Positions 26,141-35,438 of a DNA stretch of 64,000 nt are shown in pieces. Source of the stretch: CALKZN01 sp050633585 (lineage in GTDB: Bacteria; Pseudomonadota; Gammaproteobacteria; Arenicellales; Arenicellaceae); assembly GCA_050633585.1 (NCBI GenBank), contig JBOEGT010000008.1, forward strand, positions 6,490-70,489. Direction: 5' to 3'. A program made the position numbers and the translations under genes. The number at the start of each line of letters is the position of its first letter. Position 1 is the stretch's first letter. The notes beneath the pieces are model-generated. The model was given only the letters and a program-made list of their open reading frames with translations, had not been told where the DNA came from and ran no database searches.

Positions 26141-29100
26141 ATGATTCGTTGGTTCGCACATAACACCGTTGCCGCTAATTTATTGATGGCTTTCATTTTG
26201 ATTGGCGGGGTATTAACACTCGTATTCAATCGTATTCCTTTGGAAGTTTTTCCCGAGTTTGAACTGGATCAGGTGAATATTTCAACCACCTTGCGAGGTG
26301 CGACTCCCGCGTCGGTCGAAGAAGGCATTACCATTCGCATCGAAGAAGCTATTTTTGATTTAGAAGGCATTAAAAAACTATCTTCTCGTTCTCAAGAAGG
26401 CCGTTCAATCATCCAAGTCGAAGTTGAAAAAGGGTTTGATAGCCGAGAATTGCTCAACGAAATAAAACTTCGAGTTGATAGCATTTCAACCCTACCAACG
26501 GATGCAGAAAGCCCTGTGATTAGCATCCCAGCTCGCGTTAGAGAAGTGATTAGCGTTGTCATTTCTGGCGATTTACCCGAAGCTGAATTGCGTCAACTAG
26601 GCGAATTTCACCGTGACAAAATGCTAGCCTTAAAGGGCATTAGTAAAATTGATTTTGATAGCGCCCGCAACTATGAAATTACGATTCAACTAGATCCTGA
26701 GCAACTTGATGCGTTAGGGTTAACGTTCGATGATATATCTCGGTCCATCAACCAAAGTTCACTCGATTTATCGGCCGGTAACATTAAAAGCCAACAAGGA
26801 GAAATTTTAGTCCGCACCAATGCGCAAGCCTATTCACTTGCCGAATACGCTAGCATACCAATACTCACCAGAAATAATGGCACAACCATTTTATTAGGCG
26901 ATATAGCCGTCATCAATGACGGGTTTGATGAAGATAAAAATAGCAAATTATATAATGGCAAACCTGCGACTATTTTAGATGTCTATCGGACAGGCGATCA
27001 AAGTTCAATTACACTTGCCAACGAAATAAAGCAATATATTACCGAACAACAAACACGCCTACCCAATGGCGTCAGTATGTCATACTGGCGTGACCGCTCA
27101 AAGGTCGTGAAAGGCCGATTGAACACCTTACAAAAAAGCGCCTGGCAAGGTGGTCTACTCGTCATACTGCTTCTCACACTTTTTTTGCGGCCATCGGTAG
27201 CAATCTGGGTATCATTAGGCATTCTGATTTCATTTATGGGCACCATTCTATTGATGCCATCCTTAGGGGTGACGCTCAATGTGGTGAGCATGTTTGCCTT
27301 TATACTCGCACTTGGCATAGTGGTGGATGACGCCATCGTCACCGGCGAAAACGTCTATCGTCATATGCGAATGGGCAAGGACTCACTGACTGCAGCCATC
27401 GAAGGCACTTATGAAGTGGCGACACCCGTCACATTTGGCGTGCTAACAACGATTGTCGCTTTCACGCCATTGCTATTAATAGAAGGGAACAGAGGCACTA
27501 TCTTTGCACAGATACCTGCTATTGTGATTCCGGTTTTATTATTCTCTCTGGTCGAATCCAAGCTTATTTTACCGGCACACTTAAGACACGTAAAACCGCT
27601 GGATAAACCTAGCAATAATATACTTAGCCGAGTTCAACAAAGTATTTCGTTAGGCCTAGAAAAAGGCATTACTCAGTATTATCGACCATTGCTAGCCATC
27701 GCAATCTACAATAAAACTGTGACTCTCTTTATCACAATAATAACTTGTTTCATTATTGGCGTTTATGTTTCCTCGGGTTGGTTAAAATTCTCTTTCTTCC
27801 CTCGCATTGAAAGTGAAATCATCTCCTCTTCACTAACCATGCCATCTCCTACCCCTTTTGAAATCACTGATACACACATCAGACACATTGCTGATAAAGC
27901 TCGCGCATTACAGGAAAAGTATCGCGATGAAGATACAGGCGTGAGCGTGATTCAAAATATATTATCGACATCTGGAGGACGAGGTAGCACATTAGGCAGC
28001 AATGTTGGCCGAGTTTCGTTTGAAATCCAACCACCAGAAGAGCGCACACTTGATATTTCTTCAAGTACACTCTCCAGAGAGTGGCGAGGCATGATTGGCC
28101 AGATACCCGGCTCCGAACAACTCAGTTTTCGCGCCTCTTTCGGCCGATCAGGTGAGCCAATTGATGTGCAACTTAGCGGTTCAAAACTCATAGAAATACG
28201 CCAGCTAGGCAACGACATTAAGTCCTTATTAAACACTTATGATGGCTTATTTGATATCCAAGATAATCTGTCAGGTGGGAAAGATGAGTTTCAATTAACA
28301 CTGAAGCCTTCAGCCTATAACCTTGGTGTAAGCCTACGTGAAATTGGCACTCAAACAAGACACGCTCTCTACGGACTAGAAACTCAACGCATCCAGCGAG
28401 GCCGCGATGAAATCAGTGTCATGCTTAAAACTCCCCTCAAAAATCGCTCTTCACTAGAAAATCTTTATAATTTGCCTATTCGTATCGGCAATGGCGAAAC
28501 AGTCGCACTCTCTCAGATTGCTACCATCACATCCGGAACAAGTCCTTCGGCGCTGTACAGAATTAATCGCTTCACGACCATGAATGTCACCAGTGATGCT
28601 GAGCCCGGTACTGACTTAGAGGCGATTAAACTTGACTTACAAGAAAAGTTAGATGAGCTGATTATTTCATATCCCGCTATTTCCTATGAAATGGAAGGCG
28701 AAGCAAAAGAGCAAAAAGAGTCATTCGGCAGCTTGTTTTCCGGCATGTTTGCCGTATTCATGGCCATCTATATATTGCTTGCCATTCCTTTTAAGTCCTA
28801 TGGACAACCGTTGATTGTGATGTCTATTATTCCCGTTGGTGCCGTAGGTGCATTTTTGGGGCACATATTAGTGGGAGAAAACTTGTCTATCATGAGCTAT
28901 ATGGGAATGTTAGCGCTGATAGGCGTTGTGATTAATGATAGCTTGGTGCTGGTGGATTACATCAACAAAGAACGCCTCAGAGGAACGGAGTTAATGCAAG
29001 CGGTACTCAGTGCCGGTGAGAAACGCTTTCGCCCTGTTCTACTGACCTCTTTAACCACTTTTGCTGGCTTAACACCACTATTATTAGAGAAAAGCACTCA

Positions 29101-29260
29101 AGCAAAGTTTTTACAACCCATGGCAATTTCTTTAGGCTTTGGCATTATTTTCGCCACAATGATCACACTCTTGGTTGTGCCAGTAAATTATTTGGTATTT
29201 GAGAAAATTAAAGACTTATTGAAAAAAGTTTTCCTAAAGCGCGTTGCCCAGAAAATTTAA
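26141..29260 (+). CDS. RND-family efflux pump, first of two
   Basis: A 1039-residue RND transporter with 12 predicted transmembrane helices in two repeats and two large periplasmic loops. The TM4 proton-relay segment LGIVVDDAIVTGENVYRHM has paired aspartates and the second repeat has GVVINDSLVLVDYINKERLRG. The sequence is closest to the AcrB/MdtB-like proton-driven hydrophobe and drug group in which two different pump subunits can be encoded side by side. A paralogue of near-identical length follows at 30396. Confidence 0.93.
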   Translation: MIRWFAHNTVAANLLMAFILIGGVLTLVFNRIPLEVFPEFELDQVNISTTLRGATPASVEEGITIRIEEAIFDLEGIKKLSSRSQEGRSIIQVEVEKGFDSRELLNEIKLRVDSISTLPTDAESPVISIPARVREVISVVISGDLPEAELRQLGEFHRDKMLALKGISKIDFDSARNYEITIQLDPEQLDALGLTFDDISRSINQSSLDLSAGNIKSQQGEILVRTNAQAYSLAEYASIPILTRNNGTTILLGDIAVINDGFDEDKNSKLYNGKPATILDVYRTGDQSSITLANEIKQYITEQQTRLPNGVSMSYWRDRSKVVKGRLNTLQKSAWQGGLLVILLLTLFLRPSVAIWVSLGILISFMGTILLMPSLGVTLNVVSMFAFILALGIVVDDAIVTGENVYRHMRMGKDSLTAAIEGTYEVATPVTFGVLTTIVAFTPLLLIEGNRGTIFAQIPAIVIPVLLFSLVESKLILPAHLRHVKPLDKPSNNILSRVQQSISLGLEKGITQYYRPLLAIAIYNKTVTLFITIITCFIIGVYVSSGWLKFSFFPRIESEIISSSLTMPSPTPFEITDTHIRHIADKARALQEKYRDEDTGVSVIQNILSTSGGRGSTLGSNVGRVSFEIQPPEERTLDISSSTLSREWRGMIGQIPGSEQLSFRASFGRSGEPIDVQLSGSKLIEIRQLGNDIKSLLNTYDGLFDIQDNLSGGKDEFQLTLKPSAYNLGVSLREIGTQTRHALYGLETQRIQRGRDEISVMLKTPLKNRSSLENLYNLPIRIGNGETVALSQIATITSGTSPSALYRINRFTTMNVTSDAEPGTDLEAIKLDLQEKLDELIISYPAISYEMEGEAKEQKESFGSLFSGMFAVFMAIYILLAIPFKSYGQPLIVMSIIPVGAVGAFLGHILVGENLSIMSYMGMLALIGVVINDSLVLVDYINKERLRGTELMQAVLSAGEKRFRPVLLTSLTTFAGLTPLLLEKSTQAKFLQPMAISLGFGIIFATMITLLVVPVNYLVFEKIKDLLKKVFLKRVAQKI

Positions 29261-29341
29261 GCAACGAGTTTTTATAACACGTCTTGAGACAACGACGCTT
29301 TAAGAAAAAAATAACAAACCGTTAAAATGGAGTCCTTATCC

Positions 29342-30214
29342 TTAACAGGCTTGTTCAGTATTTCGTTCAGGTACGACACAATCTAGAATTTTGTAAACAA
29401 CTAGCTCGCCATAAAGGCTGTGTGTTTCAATACAGGGCTTGGTGATAAATTCAACCCCATCAAGGTCGGCATGCTCTAAGACCTTGCGTTTGACTGTCTC
29501 ATCCCAGACTATCTGATAAATTTCATCCTCAGAAACAACAACGCCTCGTTGTCTTGAGAAAAACAAATTATCTAAACGGCCCTTAAAATTTGCCACCGCC
29601 ACTAAATCTGATTTGCGTTGACCAAGCACAATAAAATCATCCGGATTACATACAAATGGTCGGCTCAAACCTTCAAACTCAAACGTATTAATATTGTCAT
29701 CATCGACCAAGCCCAAGATTGTATCTGCTGCATCCTTCGTCATTTGGGCCGCCCATAACACCTTGGGGTGACTCAGTAAAATATTACCTTGCTCCGTTTT
29801 AACGACACTTCGATTTACTTTTATCTGTGTCGTATTCAGGAGAATTTTAATGGCTTGCCCCGCATTCTTAGCTTCAGCAACATAACGGCGAAGCAGCATA
29901 GCACTATAAAATAATCGGGCAATATCATCTGAAAAACTTTTTGATTGAGCACCAAAACCATCAATGCCAAACCCTGAAAAGAAATCACGCTCAAAATTAA
30001 TACCAATCTCCAAAACACCCTGATTGATAGTCGGCTTAGTCACCACTTTGTCTTTAAGCTCACCCGCCAGCTCATTACGACCTAATTGGATAGCAATTAA
30101 TTGCTGAATGATTAAGCCAATGTTCTCGTTTAAAAGGCGCATTGCCTTTAAGTTGTAGACATTGCCTTTAAAAGCGTTGCCAAAAAAACGTGCTTTAATA
30201 TCATATGTTTTCAT
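29342..30214 (-). CDS. Hypothetical protein between the two RND pumps
   Basis: A 290-residue soluble protein with no signal peptide, transmembrane helix or motif I recognise. The N-terminal half has alternating hydrophobic helices (ENIGLIIQQLIAIQLG, the LFYSAMLLRRYVAEA segment). The C-terminal half is beta-like (DLVAVANFKGRLDNLFFSR, GVVVSEDEIYQIVWDETVKRKVL, GELVVYKILDCV). The broad pattern recalls uncharacterised DUF7946-type proteins, but that is a weak impression. It is on the opposite strand to its neighbours, with its own start region at 30215-30395, which suggests independent insertion into an ancestral pump operon. Confidence 0.75.
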   Translation of the reverse strand: MKTYDIKARFFGNAFKGNVYNLKAMRLLNENIGLIIQQLIAIQLGRNELAGELKDKVVTKPTINQGVLEIGINFERDFFSGFGIDGFGAQSKSFSDDIARLFYSAMLLRRYVAEAKNAGQAIKILLNTTQIKVNRSVVKTEQGNILLSHPKVLWAAQMTKDAADTILGLVDDDNINTFEFEGLSRPFVCNPDDFIVLGQRKSDLVAVANFKGRLDNLFFSRQRGVVVSEDEIYQIVWDETVKRKVLEHADLDGVEFITKPCIETHSLYGELVVYKILDCVVPERNTEQAC

Positions 30215-30395
30215 TTAATTCCCCCTTTTGCCAACTACGCAAAAAATTTCAAGACCAAATGATTACTGCGCACATTAAGTATAGTTAACTTTGACATGAA
30301 CAACTGTAAACTAGTGTCAAGTTTCACAAACATTAGCAAACCCAAGTGAAATCGATGTCATTGACCCGCCAAAATTCACTGATACACTCCACACT

Positions 30396-33300
30396 ATGTA
30401 CGGAAAAATAATACGCTGGTTTGCACACAATACTGTTGCAGCTAATCTTTTAATGGTGGTTTTAGTACTTGCCGGAATCCGAGCAATCTTTACGAGCATT
30501 CCATTAGAGGTGTTTCCACCGATTCGTTTTGACGCCATTCAAGTCAACACTTTTCTCCCTGGCGCAACCCCAGAAGATGTCGAAAAAGGCATTACCGTAC
30601 GTATTGAAGAAGCCATACATGACCTAGAAGGAATTAAAGAACTCACGTCACGTTCGTCTGAATCATTTTCCAGCGTAACAGCAAAAATTGCTTCTGGTTA
30701 TGACAAACAAGAACTATTGGAAAATATCAAACTGCGCGTCGATGGCTTAAACACTTTGCCAGAAAGCGCGGAAAGACCAAGAATTCAAGAGGTTGAATTC
30801 TTGCTTGAGGTCATGAATGTCGTTATATCAGGCGATATGCCTCGGGCACAATTATTATCGACAGCCGAAGTCGTTCGCAATGAAATTCTGCAGTTAGATG
30901 GTGTGTCACAAGTACGCTTCCTTGACAAACCAAGCTTGGAAATTTCTATCGAAATTACTCCTGACATTTTGGAATCCTACCAATTAAACATGGGACAAGT
31001 ATCCCAAATCATCAATGACCACTTGGTTGAAATAAGTGCGGGAAATTTAAAAACCTCTTCTGGCAACATTCTAGTTCGCACCAATGGCAAAGCATATAGC
31101 GTGGATGATTTTGCTGCCATCCCGATCATCCGCAACAATCAAAGTGCTCCTGTGTTGTTAGGCGATATTGCGAAAATACGCGATGGCTTTGAAGAGCTTG
31201 ATTTAACCACTCTCTTTAATGGTCAGCCTTCTATGTCTCTCTCAGTGTATCGTCGAGGCACTGAAAGCGCTGTCAGTTCCGCAAAAGCCGTTCGAGAATA
31301 CATTGAACAAAAAAAGCCGACACTACCTGACAGCGTTCAATTAAATTATTGGCGTGACTCTTCCGTGATCGTGCAAAGCAGATTACAGACACTTCGCAAC
31401 AGCGCTATACAAGGTGGTATCTTGGTTATGATATTGCTGTCGCTATTCTTGCGACCTGCTGTCGCGTTTTGGGTGTGCCTTGGCATTCCTGTCTGTTTTA
31501 TGGGAGCCATCTCATTAATGCCCAGCCTAGGCGTGACGTTTAACATGATTAGCTTATTTGGGTTCATCCTAGTGCTTGGCATCGTCGTAGATGATGCCAT
31601 TGTCACAGGAGAAAATATCTTCAAGCATTTACGCAATGGAGAAGATCCATTAGAAGCGGCTATCAAAGGCACCGATGAAGTTGCGATTCCAGTCACCTTT
31701 GGCGTGCTGACCACTGTCGTTGCATTCACGCCTTTATTGCTCATTGAAGGCTCCGCCGGAGAGCTATTTAGAAATATTCCACTGATAACAATCCCCGTTC
31801 TCTTGTTCTCTCTCGTGGAGTCCAAACTCATTCTACCCGCGCATATGCGCCACGTAAAAACACGTCAATCACATGATAAGCAATCCTCCTTTAGTCGATG
31901 GCAACAAAAATTTTCATTAGGCTTTGAAAAGGCTATTTTAACGATATATCAACCCGTACTTCATATCTGCCTACGCAACAAATTAATCACAATTTTGGGA
32001 GCAGTCGCCTTTAGCGCAATTGTTTTCACTGCGTTAGCAAACGGTTGGATGAAGTTTGTATTCTTCCCTGATGTAGACGATGAAGCGGTGATTGCCACCA
32101 TCACCATGCCTTCTACTGCTGGATTTATTGAAACAAATCGCCAAATCGAACATATGGTTGCCGCCGCCAAAGAATTGCAAGAAGAGTACCGGAACCCTGA
32201 AACAGGTGAATCCGTTATTGAGTATATTGTGTCTTTCGCGGGCGTCACCCTAGAAGGTCAACTTAAAAGCAATACAGGCTTAGTTGCATTTGAAGTGCAA
32301 GCCCCTGAAATTCGAGGCGATATCCCCACGTCGTCTATGGCTGAACAATGGCGAAAAAAAATCGGCACCATACCAGGTGCTGAAAAATTGAGTATTCAAT
32401 CCAAAATTGCGAATGCTGGACGACCTTTAGCCATTCAGCTACGAGGCAATGATGATAAACAACTCAGCGCCGTATCCGAAAAACTAAAAACATTGTGGCA
32501 GCAATTTCCAGGGTTATTCGATATTCAAGATAGCCAAGCTGATGGGAAAGAAGAGATACGCGTTAGCTTATCTAAAAAAGCACTCAATCTAGGTTTACGC
32601 GAAAGTGATATTGCCACTCAATTACGGAACAATATCTTTGGCGCTGAAGTCCAAAAATTTATTCGTGGCCGAGATGAAATCACCGTTAAATTGCGCTACC
32701 CAAAAGAATATCGCTCAACACTAGAGGATTTACAAACACTTCCTATTGAGTTGCCTAATAAGTCTACCGTGCAACTCAATGAAGTCGCCAATTTAACTAC
32801 AGGGGTCAGTCCAACAACATACAACCATTTCAATCGATCTCGCACATTGACAGTGTCGTCTGACCTTGACAAAAAAAGCGTTGATATTGAAGCCGTCAAA
32901 CGAGATACCATCAAATTTTTAGACGACATCATTAGCAATTACCCAGAGGTCAGTTATTCATTAGAAGGAGAGGCTAAAGAACAAGGAGAAGCATTAGGCA
33001 GCCTTTTCTTTGGTGGTGCCGCAGTATTGATGGCGATTTACATACTATTAGCCATTCCCTTTAAGTCTTACTTTCAGCCATTAATCGTCATGTCAATCAT
33101 ACCCCTCGGCTTTGTCGGCGCTATATTAGGCCACTTGATCATGGGTGCTAGTTTATCTCTATTGAGCTTTATGGGTGTCTTAGCATTAACCGGCGTTGTC
33201 GTAAACGATAGCTTAGTGTTGGTCGACTATATCAACCGCCAACGTCGTAAAGGAATCGCAATGATGCAAGCAGTGCTCGCCGCTGGCACAGCAAGATTTC

Positions 33301-33551
33301 GCCCAGTGATGTTAACGTCCATGACAACGTTTGCTGGCTTAACGCCTATTTTGTTAGAAAAAAGCACACAGGCTCAATTCTTAAAGCCCATGGCCATCTC
33401 TCTCGCTTTTGGAATTTTATTTGCAACACTCATCACCTTGGTTATCGTTCCCGTTAACTACATTTTATTTAATAGAATAGGTGAATTGATAAAACAAGGG
33501 ACAAAAATGGCATTCATGAAACCAAAAGGCACACTATCACGACACGGATAA
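30396..33551 (+). CDS. RND-family efflux pump, second of two
   Basis: A 1051-residue RND pump, clearly paralogous to the one at 26141: it opens IIRWFAHNTVAANLLM, almost the same as the first copy. TM4 LGIVVDDAIVTGENIFKHL and the C-terminal ALTGVVVNDSLVLVDYINRQRRKG are conserved. The copies differ widely elsewhere, so the duplication is old and not an assembly artefact. By analogy with MdtBC, MuxBC or TriBC the two could form a mixed trimer sharing the upstream adaptor and channel. It is separated from the first copy by a gene on the other strand, so it probably has its own promoter in 30215-30395. Confidence 0.93.
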   Translation: MYGKIIRWFAHNTVAANLLMVVLVLAGIRAIFTSIPLEVFPPIRFDAIQVNTFLPGATPEDVEKGITVRIEEAIHDLEGIKELTSRSSESFSSVTAKIASGYDKQELLENIKLRVDGLNTLPESAERPRIQEVEFLLEVMNVVISGDMPRAQLLSTAEVVRNEILQLDGVSQVRFLDKPSLEISIEITPDILESYQLNMGQVSQIINDHLVEISAGNLKTSSGNILVRTNGKAYSVDDFAAIPIIRNNQSAPVLLGDIAKIRDGFEELDLTTLFNGQPSMSLSVYRRGTESAVSSAKAVREYIEQKKPTLPDSVQLNYWRDSSVIVQSRLQTLRNSAIQGGILVMILLSLFLRPAVAFWVCLGIPVCFMGAISLMPSLGVTFNMISLFGFILVLGIVVDDAIVTGENIFKHLRNGEDPLEAAIKGTDEVAIPVTFGVLTTVVAFTPLLLIEGSAGELFRNIPLITIPVLLFSLVESKLILPAHMRHVKTRQSHDKQSSFSRWQQKFSLGFEKAILTIYQPVLHICLRNKLITILGAVAFSAIVFTALANGWMKFVFFPDVDDEAVIATITMPSTAGFIETNRQIEHMVAAAKELQEEYRNPETGESVIEYIVSFAGVTLEGQLKSNTGLVAFEVQAPEIRGDIPTSSMAEQWRKKIGTIPGAEKLSIQSKIANAGRPLAIQLRGNDDKQLSAVSEKLKTLWQQFPGLFDIQDSQADGKEEIRVSLSKKALNLGLRESDIATQLRNNIFGAEVQKFIRGRDEITVKLRYPKEYRSTLEDLQTLPIELPNKSTVQLNEVANLTTGVSPTTYNHFNRSRTLTVSSDLDKKSVDIEAVKRDTIKFLDDIISNYPEVSYSLEGEAKEQGEALGSLFFGGAAVLMAIYILLAIPFKSYFQPLIVMSIIPLGFVGAILGHLIMGASLSLLSFMGVLALTGVVVNDSLVLVDYINRQRRKGIAMMQAVLAAGTARFRPVMLTSMTTFAGLTPILLEKSTQAQFLKPMAISLAFGILFATLITLVIVPVNYILFNRIGELIKQGTKMAFMKPKGTLSRHG

Positions 33552-33723
33552 TTAACATGTAGCCACCCATTCATAGTACGATCTAGCGTGGTGTGTAGTG
33601 ATTAACCCTTATCGCTGCACGCATCAAATCATAATTATGCCCATACTGCTTGGCAACTGTGGCGTGGGCAGTGCGTTATTGTTATGGTCATTATGTAAAA
33701 GTGATTTAGCCCCTATACATGAA

Positions 33724-34464
33724 TCAATTTGTTTTACTCTGATAAAAATGATGGCTCTGAATGATGTCTAAAAGCTCATCTGGCCCCATATAAATAGACG
33801 TTTTTTTAGATGTCTCAGGGTGCAATGAAAACTGGTCTCTCACAAAACGTGAATGGTCATAGCGTTGCCAGCCTAAACCATAGCGAATTAAACGCTTATC
33901 CGTATCACGTTCAAACCGTTGCCGACAAGCCCCAATCTGACACACTCCATCACTCACAATGCCAAAAAAAGAACGCTTTAAATAATAAACAGTATGCGCT
34001 AACTCATGGCCAAGAATACCAATTTGAGCATTAAACGGTTGATTCTTTAACAGTAGCGCACTTCTGGGGCCTTGAAGCTCAGTATCAATAACAATTAAGT
34101 ACGTTCTCTTTCGCGCAGACTTCAACAAGCTAGATATTTTAGGCCTAGACGAAATGGCAATACCGACATTCTTAACGATAAACTGAATTTTTACGTTTTT
34201 GAGTTCAGGAAAATGGCTCAAGGCAATCAATGCTTGGAGTTCATATCCTTCTGGCAATACCTTATGTTGGCCAAAATTTTCAAGTAGCTCGGAGTAGCGA
34301 GCCCTTTCCGTAGCTTCAACATAGTCTCTTACCGGAGAAACAGGAGCCGTATCAACGGCATGCGCTACCTCTAAATGACAAGCGCTAATACATAATAAAA
34401 TGTTTACTAGGTAATTGAAACGCTGAATAAAAAAAGCAGAGCGACATCTATTTTTTTGGACCAT
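33724..34464 (-). CDS. Exported HExxH putative metallopeptidase
   Basis: A 246-residue protein with an N-terminal hydrophobic export signal (about 16-36) containing a possible lipobox ISAC and a signal peptidase I site VAHA|VD. The zincin motif HELAH (153-157) sits in GILGHELAHTVYYLKRSFF. A downstream Glu/Asp third ligand cannot be fixed by eye, though FERDTDKRLIRYGLG resembles the extended motif of M48-like peptidases. Cysteines at about 187 and 193 may form a disulfide. Probably periplasmic or lipoprotein. Substrate unknown. It converges on the second RND pump gene. Confidence 0.65.
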   Translation of the reverse strand: MVQKNRCRSAFFIQRFNYLVNILLCISACHLEVAHAVDTAPVSPVRDYVEATERARYSELLENFGQHKVLPEGYELQALIALSHFPELKNVKIQFIVKNVGIAISSRPKISSLLKSARKRTYLIVIDTELQGPRSALLLKNQPFNAQIGILGHELAHTVYYLKRSFFGIVSDGVCQIGACRQRFERDTDKRLIRYGLGWQRYDHSRFVRDQFSLHPETSKKTSIYMGPDELLDIIQSHHFYQSKTN

Positions 34465-34607
34465 ACCAAGCCTTCATGCATTTACTGTATTCTTCGAATG
34501 AATCAGCATAATCCACGAACCTGACTAACAGCTGACAAACACAGGGCTGAGTACAAATATCAATATTTACTCTGTGCGAACTGACATATTTAAGCTAACT
34601 TCAGCAC

Positions 34608-34949
34608 TCAAATTTCATCAAAGCATACCAAAACGATTACATTTGCAATGACCATTAAATCCTTGCCATTCTCAGCAAGCGCATTTAGGCCACCCACTTC
34701 CGCTTCAATAGTGACATTGCCATATGGAAATTCGTTAGCAACGGCTTCCACATCTAACTTCTCAGGCTCTGCCACTCCCACTTTGACAACCAACTGCATG
34801 TCTTCGCGCTCTTTATCAATATGCGGGAAAAAGTTAATACTTGAATGCCTAATCGCATCTGAAACAGCCCTCTTAGCTGCCTTGGTATAATCTCCACCAT
34901 GCACATCGACGCCCATACCCATTTCTGTTAAATAACGCTTTAAAGCCAT
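34608..34949 (-). CDS. Lin0512 family protein
   Basis: A 113-residue single-domain protein with the start LTEMGMGVDVHGGDYTKAAKRAVSDAIRHSS, which I recognise as the conserved N-terminus of the small Lin0512 family. No signal peptide or membrane segment. The family's function is unknown. The gene is monocistronic by spacing, with a lipoprotein gene 83 bases upstream on the same strand. Confidence 0.75.
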   Translation of the reverse strand: MALKRYLTEMGMGVDVHGGDYTKAAKRAVSDAIRHSSINFFPHIDKEREDMQLVVKVGVAEPEKLDVEAVANEFPYGNVTIEAEVGGLNALAENGKDLMVIANVIVLVCFDEI

Positions 34950-35032
34950 ACAAGAACCTCTAAAAATTTACTCTACATTAACCAGCGCAAAGTATACCTC
35001 TTCCAATGTCAGAAGATAGCTTAAGAGAACAT

Positions 35033-35203
35033 TTACAAACCTGGCAACCTTGGCAATCTAGGCAACGACGGTCCAGAAGGTTTTTTGACTTTTGCTTTTC
35101 CTGGAAGTGGCGGTTTAGGCCCCGGCGCGTGATGGTGACATGCCGTTAAAGCAACGAAACTTAACGACACAACAAACATTGTGATATTTCTTTTCAACAT
35201 CAT
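35033..35203 (-). CDS. Small lipoprotein (56 residues)
   Basis: A short frame starting ATGATG at 35203 (or 35200). It encodes a basic start MMLKRN, a hydrophobic core, a lipobox LTAC with Cys22, and a mature part of 35 residues rich in His, Pro and Lys (CHHHAPGPKPPLPG...), ending LPRLPRLPGL. A GTGAG lies six bases before the first ATG. The Pro-rich chain probably has no fold of its own. Small proline-rich lipoproteins like this occur as envelope-stress or pump-accessory proteins, but no function can be assigned. Confidence 0.6.
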   Translation of the reverse strand: MMLKRNITMFVVSLSFVALTACHHHAPGPKPPLPGKAKVKKPSGPSLPRLPRLPGL

Positions 35204-35438
35204 TGTACTCACTGTTTTTATTCAATCATTTAATTCATATAAAAACAGAGAATACTATACAACAATAATTCCAGATAAAACTTTACCAACTTCTTAGATT
35301 GTCAACAAAAGTAAACAGCTGTTCCTGATGCTGCAAAACAGTTGATTCAGCCATTTGCAAAACTTATGATATGACTCAGAATCAACACATTAAGGATGTT
35401 TGTGCTGGTTCTAATATTTAATTTAGGGTGGGTTTTCA
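35204..35438. other. Divergent intergenic region lipoprotein/diguanylate cyclase
   Basis: This 235-base AT-rich stretch separates the small lipoprotein from the cyclase gene. I see no convincing promoter pair, repeat or further open frame in it. Confidence 0.4.

Noticed and set aside
31346..31831. 161-codon open frame antisense to the second RND pump
   Set aside because: Overlaps a conserved coding region completely. Composition is that of a complementary strand, rich in Thr, Ser, Pro and Met.
26141..33551. Tandem RND genes as an assembly duplication
   Set aside because: The two proteins differ at most positions and in length, and the sequence between them is unique.
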